Shown here: positions 53,715 to 64,000 of the stretch, in pieces
How positions within the stretch are numbered: the first letter of the stretch is position 1
How the letters are laid out: every line of letters starts with the position of its first letter
DNA from: Omphalotus guepiniiformis
Lineage: Eukaryota; Basidiomycota; Agaricomycetes; Agaricales; Omphalotaceae
DNA length: 64,000 bases
NCBI GenBank assembly: GCA_028554645.1
Contig: JAQOOI010000021.1
Span: forward strand, 2,666,001 to 2,730,000
Direction: 5' to 3'
Program-made: the position numbers and the translations under genes
The notes under the pieces: generated by a model
Databases searched by the model: none
The model's input: the letters and a program-made list of their open reading frames with translations, nothing else
Told to the model about the DNA's origin: nothing

Positions 53715-54421
53715 GAGGATGGTAATGCTATTTATTTTTTTAATTGAATGATATACAAGATTCAAGTAGTACTATCGTTATGGACTGCATGCTATCGTGC
53801 GCGGTCGAACACGGTGTTGGGCATTCGCCGCAAGCGCGGCGTGCTGCTAGTACGTGCCACGCGAGCAAATTCATGGTATTCAAGCTGGTTGACCATTCGA
53901 AGGTGCGTGTGCTGCGTGCTGCATAAATCCAAGCCGACTACATCCAAAATTTAAATATAGTTACTTGAATATATATTAATGTATTAGAAACTAGATATCA
54001 AACAAAAACAAGAGAATGTGTTGAGGAAAGTGAATGAGACACATATTACTGCTCAGGAAGCGTGACTTTGATGTGTGACATTCTCTAATATAGAGGATTA
54101 TCTTAATAGGATTGCTCAAGAAATTACATAGACATATGAGAGTATACAATACCAGTCCATTGTTCTGGTTCTCAAGGTGGTACAAATAGTTGAAGGTGGT
54201 ATACATAAAAAATTTAGGAAAAGTCAATGCTCCACATGCTCAAAGGCCGTGCTGAATCCCGATACATACACACGTACAGATAACGTGCCGGTGTGACAAG
54301 TGATATGGATCTAGAGGATGATGACTTTGAGATGCCAGAGATTCCAAAACTGCTGCGTTCTCTTGGTCTGAACTAATAGGTGTATAAGTTTCGATATGAG
54401 CACTTTCAATCCCCCCTCTTC
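53715..54421. other. No recognisable gene
   Basis: Lipase 3' flank and AT-rich sequence. Only short frames on both strands. It contains GCCGCAAGCGCGGC near 53827. Confidence 0.4.
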
Positions 54422-54981
54422 ATGGTCATACAACCTCTGTTCTTTTTTCTCTTCCTGCTCGGCTCTATATTCGTTGCCATATATCTTGATACATTGGGCA
54501 GTCTTCTCGACCAGAAAGTCGTCGGCTTGTACCATGTTCTTACTCTCACTTGGCTGATCTTCTCGATTGCTTCATCATCTGGCTTCCTATACCTTTGTCG
54601 CAGTCTGACCAAGGAGAAAAGCACGGTGCTGGTCGCGTTCATACACCTCTGGCTCATGGTCAATAAACTCCTAGCCCGTGAGGAACACGATGTTCACGTT
54701 CTTTCATTGCATACTAATACGCTGCCACAGTAGGCCCCAGAGAGGATAGTAATCAGAAGTGGGCCGGTATGGGCATATTTCCAACCACCATACTTGCGCT
54801 TGTATTTGGTGAATTCCTCGACACTATTGGCATCAGCGAATTGGGTTACTTCGGCAGCATCCACAGAATGATTCGGAAACTTCTCAGAGCAATAGTCACG
54901 ATCGCGAGAGGTATTGAGAAGTTCTTCCAGGCGGTATGGGGAGCCTTGGAGTTTTTCAGAAGGGATTGGGGCAGGCCATGA
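54422..54981 (+). CDS. Small predicted membrane protein, copy 2
   Basis: Exons 54422-54677 and 54731-54981 (53-nt intron) give 168 aa, very similar to the gene at 44464-44985. Hydrophobic segments FFLFLLGSIFVAIYLDTLGS, LTWLIFSIASSSGFLYL and VLVAFIHLWLMVNKLL are kept. Relative to copy 1 it has about 24 extra bases near 54933 and ends FFRRDWGRP. Open, similar sequence continues downstream in another frame (ELVYEEKLECLL...NHFI to 55153), so the real C-terminus may differ. Family unknown. Confidence 0.55.
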
Positions 54982-55470
54982 GCTCGTGTATGAAGAGAAG
55001 TTAGAATGCTTGCTGAATGTAAGTATATTTGTAGATGCTGAAATTTATGGACTCACTGAACCTGGTATGCGGCAGGAGATTCAAGCGAGTGTGCAGCAGA
55101 TGTTGTGTCACCAAATATCCAGTGAGGGGTTGGATTTGAACCATTTCATATGACCGTTCTTCGATGTGCGGCGACTGAATGCACGATCAGTAGCTAGAGC
55201 TATAAATTCCAGATTCGTCAGGTGCAAGATGTCGATGACTTCCCGGCCAAGACATGGGCCACATCTAGTCCCCAGTGCTTTCAATCGTCTGACGAGCTCA
55301 GACCAAAAGCATTTCTTTTGTAACTGAATCTTCGAATCCTATCGCGACAATCAGAGCAACCTAACAACCGGCCGACATCTGCGAGAGCGCGCAGTGCGCA
55401 CACGTGAGATAGAGCGAGTCTTATTGTAGCCTGAAGTCCAGCTACTTCACTATTTGGTAGAGCAGAGCGA
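54982..55470. repeat. Downstream part of the duplicated membrane-gene segment, copy 2
   Basis: Matches 44986-45460; see there. Confidence 0.7.
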
Positions 55471-55789
55471 CACGAAAAAGACGACTAGGAACGACGAGGC
55501 TGGTTGATGAGGAGCGGAAGCAAACGACGTGTCCAGATTCGGTCACGTTTACGAATCTGGTCACCGTCGGTCACAGCCTCGTCACAATCTTATCCTCTCT
55601 GATAAGATCTCGCTACGCTGCTTATCTCGGACCTTGATTCCAAATCTGGAAATTAACTGGACACAATCATCTTTTGTTGTCCAGTGGCCACAACACCGGC
55701 CACCTATAAAGGCCACTCACCGTACTTCCTTCACGTCTTCCCTTCGCGTCTTCCTTCGCATACATACTGTCTTACTACCAAAATCCAAA

Positions 55790-58236
55790 ATGGCGACGCG
55801 TTCTAACGATTCCGAGCAAGAAGATCCTGCGTCTGTGTCTAGTACTAGTACTAGTACTACGTCTAGAAAACGTAAACTCGATGATGTTGACTCGGTTTCG
55901 GTTTCGGTTTCGGAGAGTACTACGGAGAGTACTAAGGGTAAACGACCACTAAAACCGCGTAAGAAGCTCATCGCCAGACGTGGATTCTTAAGAGCTATAA
56001 CTGATACTCCTATGGACGTGCTCTATGAAGTGAGTGGCACGCGTCTTTCTCTTTATCCATTCATCCATTCATCCATTCATCCTCTCAACACCACACCACA
56101 CTACACTAGATATTCGGCCACCTCGACCCATACGATCTCCTACGTCTTTCAAGAACAAGTAAAGACCTACGACGAATCCTAATGAGTCGGTCTGCGTCTT
56201 TCGTGTGGAAACTCTCTCGTGAACGTTTCGGTATTGGTGCTGCCGCGAATGGTCGTGGACCTGATGTCAATGATGACTTGGAGTCGGAGTCGGAGACGAG
56301 GTTGTGCCACCAGTTGCCTGATCCGGAGGGTGTGATGAGTGAACCGGCTTTTGCTAGTTTGGTTTTTGAACCTCGGTGTCATGTATGTTGTTGTCTTTTC
56401 TTTTGTGTTTCTTCGGATATTGTGATTAATGGTTGCTTTGCGCTTTGCAGGTATGTCAAACTGGAAAGGTACATACGATCATATGGTCGTGTCTTATGAG
56501 GTGTTGTAAAGATTGTGTTTCCACGAGGTACGCAGACCAAACCCACCGCCCCATCCCCCCTTTTCTCCCTACTTATCTATCTATCATCCACCTTAGCTTC
56601 AAAGAATTCACCGAACTCCTTAAATACCCCGTTTTTGGTCAAATCTACAAAAACGGAGAGGAAGAAGGATATAAAGCCAGAGAAATAGTCAGCATTTTAA
56701 CACCAACCTGGCAACCTTCAGCACGGACAAACACTCGTAAGTAAAAAGAAAGTACTTCTTGCTAGGTCCCGTACTACTTACTCGGGGGTTTTTTTTTTCT
56801 TTTTAGCGCACAATCAACTGAAGGTGTATCTGGAATCGACGTTTCAGAGTATTTGCGACGAGTTTTTCAAGGTGAAAGATGATCCTGATGCGTGTCGTGA
56901 TTTGTTTGAAAAGTATCGCGAGGAGAGGGAGGTTCAAGAAGCTGTAAGTCGAGTCGAGTTTCGATCGTCATCAATTATTCAATGGCCTTACCTATGTTTG
57001 TTAGTTGATTTCGAAATGCCAAAAATGGCAATCTGGAAGATCTTTGAATAGAGGAAACGAGTTGGCTTCTGCTCGTGAGGAAAGGTTTGATGCGTAAGTT
57101 TTGGTTTTCTTCATGTTTTCAATATCGTGTTGCTTACAGTAATATGGGGACGTACCCCTACTAAGGATCGTCGAAAAACTCAAAGCTTCGGGATGGGAGG
57201 ACGAACTTGCTATCGGTACTAACCTCACAAAATTACGTTCGCATAGACTCGTTAATCAACCGAAACCTCTTACGGACCGAAGTAAGTCACCCCAAATGCT
57301 TCATACATCCATAACCTATCCACTGACACCCGGGGTGACCCAGTTTGGGGAAACATCGAGTTAGAACTAACAACCTTCTTGGAATCCCTCCGCAATACAC
57401 GTCTAGAAGAACAACAGCAACCCATATCCCGTCATAGATTCAAAATCCTCGTTTCGCTTCTCGAACAATACGAAATGTACTTGGCACGCATTTCCTATTC
57501 CAATGTGAAAAGGATCATCGTTCCTCCTCCGATGGATATAGCTCTCTTACAACCTTTTAAATCCATCATAGAGGATTTACCCTCCTCAAAGGGAGCTTCA
57601 CCAGCGCAATTCCTCGAAGCGATGAAAGATCTGCCCATCTTGATCCCCCAATGGATTTCTACGAAAAAACCCGAACTGGTTAATCTCTTACGGGAAATCG
57701 ACCCTATGGCGAATGAATCGACATTGGAACTGACGACGACGGTATTCCGATGTCATCACCCCGGTTGTAATGAACTTTTATTTTATCCGGAAGTGTTGGG
57801 ACATCAATGTAGACTTACAATTGCCGATCTTCGTCTTGTTTGTGAACTCCAACGTAAAGGTGAAGGTGAAGGTGGTAGTAGTAGTACTCAGAGTCGATTA
57901 CCGAAATGGGCTATACAACCTATTTTACATCATGAACAATTAGCGAAGGATTGTTTCCCTTGGAATTTTGGTGGAGAGAGGATTGGTGTTGATGGGAATT
58001 GGAGGAGAAGTGTTGGGAGGGTTGTTGATCAGAATGGGTTTAATATTGATAGGGGGGGTGTGGTTGGGGGTGATATCAATGCTTTGGAGGTTGTTCTGCT
58101 TGGGGATTGTGTGGAGGAGGAGAGGGAGGAGGAGAGGGAGGAGGAGAGGGAGGAGGAGAGGGAGAGGGATGAGTTGTTTGAGAGGCTTGCGGAGGTTTTT
58201 TCGGGGTCTTTGATTGAGAATTCTTTTGATCTGTAG
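55790..58236 (+). CDS. F-box protein
   Basis: About seven or eight exons. Exon 1 (55790-56029) encodes a Ser/Thr-rich leader with a basic patch (RKRKLDD, KPRKKLIARRG) and TDTPMDVLYE. Exon 2 from 56110 completes the F-box: IFGHLDPYDLLRLSRTSKDL then RRILMSRSASFVWK. A Cys-rich segment follows across the next intron (CHVCQTG...MRCCKDC), then SFKEFTELLKYPVFGQIY and later exons to the large last exon (about 57343-58236). That exon includes RCHHPGCNELLFYPEVLGHQC and a Glu/Arg tandem repeat (EEEREEEREEER) near the C-terminus. It probably acts as an SCF ubiquitin-ligase adaptor, target unknown. ATG 55790 is preferred over an upstream in-frame extension. Fragments of exon 2 occur at 49757-50610. Confidence 0.8.
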
Positions 58237-60511
58237 ACACTTTAAAATTTCTTTTCTTTTCGTTTTTTTTTTTGTAATTCGTTTTTGATAAATGAATTGG
58301 ATATGTTTTTACTTTTCATTGAGATATCGATACCTTCCCCGAAACATGCGGAAATGCATAGCGCTCAAGCGCTTCACCGGCACCGGCAGCACATTGATTT
58401 CGGTTCGGCGAAGTTCGGCCGAAGAGTTGGGTTCAAAGCTGGTGTCACTGGTATCGAAACATGCTGTTTGCACTGTACGTTGAAGAAATAGAAATCAATA
58501 CAACACCTGGAAGTCTAATACAATACGACTCATACCTCCTCGGTCACCTTTCGCCTTTCGGATTCCGTCCATGGGTTGGAATTGGCAGTAGACGACCGGA
58601 ATATACCATTCCTTGTCGTACTTATCCTCCCTCCTTTCCTTCCTTCCTTGCGACTATGTCACGTATAGTAAGAACTTGATCACGAAGAAGGACCCGGGGT
58701 CGATGAGTTGCAGTTGGAATTAGAATTGGAATTGTGGAGTTGTGGAACTTGGATCATTGGATGGTATTGGTCGGCTCGGAGGAACAGAAGTTGAATATTG
58801 AATATCAGATTCCCGAAGATCGAGTTTTGAGAACATAAGGGGTAGAAGGGGGTAGATAAAAACGATTTTAAGAAAAGGACTCGGGAAGCCTGAAGGAATT
58901 CAAGGGATTGTGCCCAACCCAACCTTGCGCCTTGGGTTAAACCACCAGTTCGAGTTTCGACAGGTTCGGTTCCCAAGTCAAAGTTCAATTTTGTCAAAAC
59001 GGAACAAGACCCACTAAAGTCCCCTGGTGCCGCTACGCTGCTGCCTGACTCAGCTCAAGACTCTTCTTCTTCTTTGATCCTAATCCTGATCCTGGGATGG
59101 AACGAATACATACATTCGAATGGTGACTGGTCAGCGGGAAATTTTCGAGATTGAATTAGGCGTAAAGACACCGAAGACACGAAGCATGAACCACGAAGCT
59201 GGGATGTCAAACTCGACTTGACTACATAGTGTCGAGTACTGAACCGTAAGAACTTGTCATGATGCATGAAGAAGGACTCGGGGTCAATGAGTTGGAGTTG
59301 AACCTGGATTTGTGAAATTCGGAACCCTTGGAACCTTTGGATGGAAATTGGTTACTGGTTACTGGGATGTTGACGTGGAGGAATACTCGGAGAAGCTTGA
59401 ACGTAACACTCAGATCATATAGTGAAGATCGAGGTTTGAGAACGTAAGGGGTGGATGATAACGCGTAACGATTTTGGGAAAAGGAAGGATTTGTGGATTG
59501 TGGGTCCATCGACACTCGAGCTGACTCGAGTTACATACGCCGGATACGATAAAGATAGGGTTGATACGGCATGCGGAGTCTTGCATTAATGCGTGGACGA
59601 TGGACTCGCCGATGTCGATGAACCCCTACCCGATTTTCCCCGCTTTTCCGCCCACCCCGCCTAGATCCTGGGGGTTCCTTAACACCACCACCAACTCCAC
59701 CACCAACTCCCCTCATTTTGCTTTGCTGCCTGGTGCTATTACCACCTCACCACACCATCCCACCATCCTGCGCCGCACCGCGCCAATACGCGCTCGTTTC
59801 GTTCGGTCGGTCGTTCGTTCATTACGACCCCTTGGAAGCTTTCTCCAATGTAGGTCGTGGTGAGTATGCCGAGGCGCAGCCAGGGCCTACCTCAGGTGGA
59901 GGAGTCATTTGAGCCCGCAGCGCATGAGGTCACCGTCGTACGGCGTAAACCAAGCTGTGTTGGGGGTATAGGCTGATATAGGGAATCTGGGGAGTGTCCA
60001 TCCGGTGATCACTGTTGAAGGGATCGAGTATGCGTGTGTTACTGTGCAGCGCGCAAACAAAGCTTCGTAAAGTCGCTGTCGGTCGCGAGTCTAGCTTGAC
60101 GATATGAGATGCGCACAGTTGTCGGGCGGGAGTTCCTGTTGAGAGAGATCTGCCATGAGAAGAATATGGAATACGCTGAAAGGTGGTGGAAGCAGTCGAG
60201 GAGGATACGGCGGTGAAATCAACGCGTGACACTGCCACGGTTAGATTACCTTTACATCACTAAATCGGGGGAAACGTGGTGAGGCGTTGTGGGAATTTGA
60301 GTCTGATATAGATAAGATATGTCTTGATCACGGATTTTTGTACCATATATAGATGGCATCAAAATTACACGAAATTCTGACATGTTATGATTTTGCTGTC
60401 ATCATTGTACAATATTACAGGTGCGAGTAATTCTTATTCTATTATCGTGATTGGCTAGAATTTGTGGTATTTATTCTACATATCTATACTGCTATATATT
60501 CCTGCTGTTTC
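58237..60511. other. Gene-poor region with a degenerate tandem repeat
   Basis: No gene recognised. Two related segments of about 230 bp, 58668-58890 and 59252-59490, share GAAGAAGGAC-CGGGGTC-ATGAGTTG, a GGATGG-ATTGGT block, GAAGATCGAG-TTTGAGAAC-TAAGGGGT and AACGATTTT. They are a diverged direct repeat, about 585 bp apart. Short frames (59222-59515, 59930-60238) show no domain. Confidence 0.45.
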
Positions 60512-60559
60512 AATATATTTCAATAATTTTTGAATGCTCAAAAATTATTGAAATATATT
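60512..60559. repeat. Perfect 22-bp inverted repeat (hairpin)
   Basis: Arms 60512-60533 and 60538-60559 are exact reverse complements around a 4-base loop ATGC. The AT-rich stem begins AATATATTTCAATAATTTTT. It could be a cruciform-forming site or a fused pair of transposon ends; no target duplication was identified. Confidence 0.85.
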
Positions 60560-61362
60560 TATTATTGCATTGGATAAGACACATTCTTGGCTAAATGTGA
60601 GGATGTCAGATATAAATTTCTCATTATGCTGTCTCGAGATATAGTTTGTGTGTTTTGTTCATGAGGTATAATAATTGTCAAAAAAAGTCCAAAGGTGTAA
60701 TGAGTTAAAATTCCTTACAATTTGATGTATAATATTATGATCACATTATTGGTATTGCAGTAGATTACACGTATTACGCGCATTTATAATCCATCACGGC
60801 AGATCCCTGGATTTACTGATTAGTACTTCCGAGTACTGGCGGACTCCGACCGTGGGAACTTGAACATTTCTCTTCGGACCTTCATAGCTTCATAGCTTTA
60901 CTATGGGTGTTAACGATGTGTACAGAGCAAGGAAGTGAACAATTTCATATTTTTCACCCTTCCGCTCAGTTTTGGGTCTCGTAGATTTTATGCAAGATAA
61001 ATATCATCTATTGTAATCATTCTATGTACTCTGATTGAAAGGATATGTGAGGGAGCAGGAAAGGTTGAGGAATTACCTTCGAAAAGTCCCATCACACTTA
61101 GTGTGACTGACCAGGAACAGTAGCATAGAGTAGCCATATAAATAAAAACACTTCACCATACAGTGTATATGCATTAAAACATCTCGTACTACAAAAATTG
61201 AGTGTCTACATGGTGAGGAAGGATGCCAGTAGATGAATTAGAATGGTTGAATGAGGAGCGACAGCCGAAGCGTGATACAAGGGTGACAAGTTGAACTTCC
61301 ACTTCGAAGCGAGTGTGCCGACTGCAAGCCGACGGGCAGCGCGCAGGTATCACATAATCCCG
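60560..61362. other. AT-rich flank of the transposase gene
   Basis: Contains a small palindrome CACACTTAGTGTG (61092-61104). It may contain the left terminal inverted repeat of the pogo-like element. The right end lies beyond the window, so the ends cannot be matched. Confidence 0.4.
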
Positions 61363-63970
61363 ATGCTTACAAAAAAAAGTACAGATCTGCAGCAGCCTAC
61401 AATGACGCTCCCAAAAAGCAAGAGAACACGTCCTCTTCATCCTTCTGTTCCTCATACACAGCATGCCAAATCTGCTAGGTCACAAACCATAGGCCCAGAG
61501 CTCGAGGAGAGAATCCAGGCTGCGAAGAATGACTGGTTCTGCCTGAAGTACAAAAGCATTCGGAAAGCCGCAATTGCTCACGAGGTTCCATATGGGACGT
61601 TACGTCGCCGTTGCAGAGGGACTGCGCTGCCAAAGAAAGAAGGTCATTTGACCCAGCAGCTCCTTTCGAAGGCCGAGAAGAAGGTTCTAATTGATTGGAT
61701 TTGCTTCCTGGCATTAACCGGTCACCCAGTGAGCAAACGCACAATTAGGCCAAAGGTGCAGGAGATCATGCGGGCGAAGGGAATGCAGGTGAAGACAAAC
61801 ACAGTGTCGCAGTCATGGATTCGTACATTCTTGAAGGACCACAAAGACAGACTAAAACTTTCACGAGGTTCAGGTCTAGATCCTAAACGTGCTCAAGCAT
61901 TCAACTACTCAACGGTCAATCAGCATTTTAAGCTTCTCGATGCACAGCTAAAGGAAAACGACATACCATGGGAGAATGTCTATAATATGGATGAGAAAGG
62001 TGTGCAGCTTGGTGGTGGGCGGAAAGGATCACGGCAGAAGTTCTTCTATGCTCGATCTGACAACATGATGTATAAGTTGCAGAGTGACGAGCTGCAGCTT
62101 GTAACCATCATTGACACTGTCTGTGCAGATGGGACCGCTGAAATAAAACCAGCATTTGTGTTCAGTGGTGCCACGAAGTGTACAGAGTGGTTCGACGTTC
62201 ATCCTGATATATTGTAAGCCTATACTCGCAGTCTTTATGGAAAAAACCCTCACCGTTCTCTCCAGAATTGCGACATCTGAGAATGGCTGGACCGACGACG
62301 AAATTGGCTTTGAATGGTTCAGAAAAACATTTATTCCCCAAGCCACTGCTCGAAACAAGTCAGGGAAACCTATCCTTTTGATATACGATGGTCATGGTTC
62401 ACATACCCGTGAATCGTGGATTCAACATGGGATGAATAACAACATCATCCTTTACTGTCTTCCCCCACACTGTACTCATCGGCTACAGCCTCTCGATGTT
62501 GGTTGCTTCGGCCCTCTGCAAACAGCATGGTTCAATAGATGTGATGCTATTGTCTATGAAACAGGTGCAGGAATGGAGCTTCGAGATGTGGTGAAGGAGT
62601 ATATGGAAGCACGAGAGACAGCGTTCAAGGAGACGACCATTCTGACAGCGTGGCGAAAAGCAGGAATCAGACCCTTTAACCCGAAAATTTTTACGGAAGC
62701 TGATTTCGCACCCAGTAAATCCACATCAACCACTATGCATGTCCCAGATTCGTTTCCCAAACGCCTTCCTCGTGCACCTGACGCTTCCTCTGATGATATG
62801 CTTTCCGATGCTGCTGAGGTCTTGTTGGAAGAAGAAGAGGAGAATGAGCAGGGCAGTTATACCAGCAGTGAACATGGTGGATCATCTGACAGCAGCAACG
62901 ACTCAGACTGGTATGAATGGGAAGACGATACCACGATGCCATCTCCATCAGAACATTCCGCCGAGAATGAATCGGTGCATGTTGTCTCTCCTCAGCCTCG
63001 TCGCATTCTACAACCTCTTGACTGGCTAAGCTCAAAGTCTAGTGCGCAGCCATCTACACCAACCCCACGTCAGACTCGCAGCATCTCCCGACAAATGTCG
63101 TCTCAATTCACCCCTACACCAAGCACTTCCTCCACACCCTCCTCGCGTTTCTCAGGGAGCGCTCCTAGTGAACATGGCATCGAGTATTACAAGCATCAGC
63201 TTGCGCTTTCTGAGGCAAGAACATCCCTACTGAAAAACATGTATGATTCTGCAATTACACATTCTGTATGCATAAAGCATGAAAACGACGTTCTTAAACG
63301 CAAGCTCTACAGCAAAGAAAACAAAAAAGACAATCGGCGAATTCCTACCGGGGCACGCGTCTTGACATCTGCCGAGGGTCTGAGGGTGGCTCAGGAGGAG
63401 ACGCAACGTCAGCAGATGAAGAAGAGACAATTAGAGGAAGCGCAGGCCAAGAAGCAGGCCAAGGAGAAGGAGGATTTGACTAGGCGCATAAACCAGACAC
63501 AGAGCGCAGTAGCGTTCTCGGGATCATTGTCCACGAAGAACAAGACAGAGCTAGGTGATATCGCCTCAGCTCTTCTCCTTCCTCTCGATGGCACCAAGGA
63601 GGACATCTTGACTCGCATCCGTGAACACTTCGACTCAAATCCCGAGCTGAAAAGCAAAGACCGTTTCCTTGGGCTTTTCTCTCGGGGTAAAAAGCGTGCT
63701 GCCCTTGACGAGATTGAGGACCCACCCCTGCCACCTCCTCTTCGTGCCTCATGGACCTTTCCAGCTCAACAGCAATGCCACCATCCTTCCTACCCAACAT
63801 CCATACCCTCAACTACACTCTTTCATCACCCTGTGCTCAATGACCTCTCCAATAGCATGTATCCTCCACCAGCTTCTCTGATGTACCCATATCAACCCGA
63901 GTATCTCAGTTATGTCCACATACCTCAACAGCCTCATGCTTCATCTAGCCGTGAAGGTCTTGACTTTTAG
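61363..63970 (+). CDS. pogo/Tc1-like DDE transposase, apparently intact
   Basis: Exons 61363-62213 and 62266-63970 (52-nt intron) give 851 aa. The N-terminus has an HTH (SIRKAAIAHEVPYGTLRRR) and a CENP-B-type HTH (LSKAEKKVLIDWICFLALTG...VSQSWIRTFLKDH). The DDE domain shows Asp in VYNMDEKGVQLG, Asp in LLIYDGHGSH and Asp in HRLQPLDVGCFGPLQ, with 35 residues between the last two, as in pogo/Fot1 elements. A long C-terminal extension is acidic, Ser-rich and then coiled (QEETQRQQMKKRQLEEAQAKKQ). ATG 61363 is the first ATG of the frame; 61402 is an alternative. No frame damage seen. It may be an active element or a domesticated gene. Confidence 0.85.
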
Positions 63971-64000
63971 AACACAATAGTTTTGGTAAATTCCATGTAT

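Noticed and set aside
1..64000. CRISPR arrays, rRNA or tRNA genes
   Set aside because: No regularly spaced repeats, rRNA-like blocks or cloverleaf with A/B box was seen; CRISPR would not be expected in a fungal genome.

Overview
The window looks like nuclear DNA of an agaricomycete-type basidiomycete fungus. Introns are short (about 50-75 nt) with GT...CTAAC/CTGAC...AG signals. The kinase, F-box and small dsRNA-binding-domain genes are of agaricomycete type, and large Ty3/gypsy-like and pogo-like transposons are present. All homology statements come from reading motifs; no database search was run.

Layout. 1-1240: a decayed sequence split by a 422-bp MITE with 22-bp inverted ends and an 8-bp target duplication. 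2715-9219: three housekeeping genes on the minus strand: geranylgeranyltransferase I beta subunit, CCR4-NOT subunit NOT2 and the SNARE SEC20. 10448-12641: a ten-exon gene whose introns can be placed so that a TKL-type kinase reads straight into a C-terminal dsRNA-binding domain. 14716-15352: a pogo-type transposase remnant. 15460-43684: a nest of two related LTR retrotransposons. 44464-50610: a mosaic of duplicated pieces: a small membrane-protein gene, a one-domain dsRBM gene, and F-box gene fragments. 51244-53714: a lipase. 54422-54981: the second membrane-protein copy. 55790-58236: an F-box protein. 61363-63970: an apparently intact pogo-like transposase.

The retrotransposon nest is the main feature. 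The young element (24864-41396, plus strand, about 16.5 kb, nearly identical 1.85-kb LTRs, 4-bp target duplication) sits inside the pol gene of an older minus-strand relative (15460-43684). Both elements carry gag, protease and pol in three frames with slippery heptamers at the junctions. In both, two additional multi-intron genes (called A and B here) lie between pol and the 3' LTR and run antisense to gag-pol. A polypurine tract lies before the 3' LTR and a second matching one lies between A and B. Sharing of genes, orientation, splice positions and the second tract by two diverged elements suggests a retrotransposon lineage with conserved antisense accessory genes; gene A has a zinc-cluster-like cysteine pattern.

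The second main feature is the kinase-dsRBM fusion. The stand-alone dsRBM gene at 48988-49349 has an intron at the same codon position and a similar 3' end, so the fusion probably arose by joining a kinase to a copy of such a gene.
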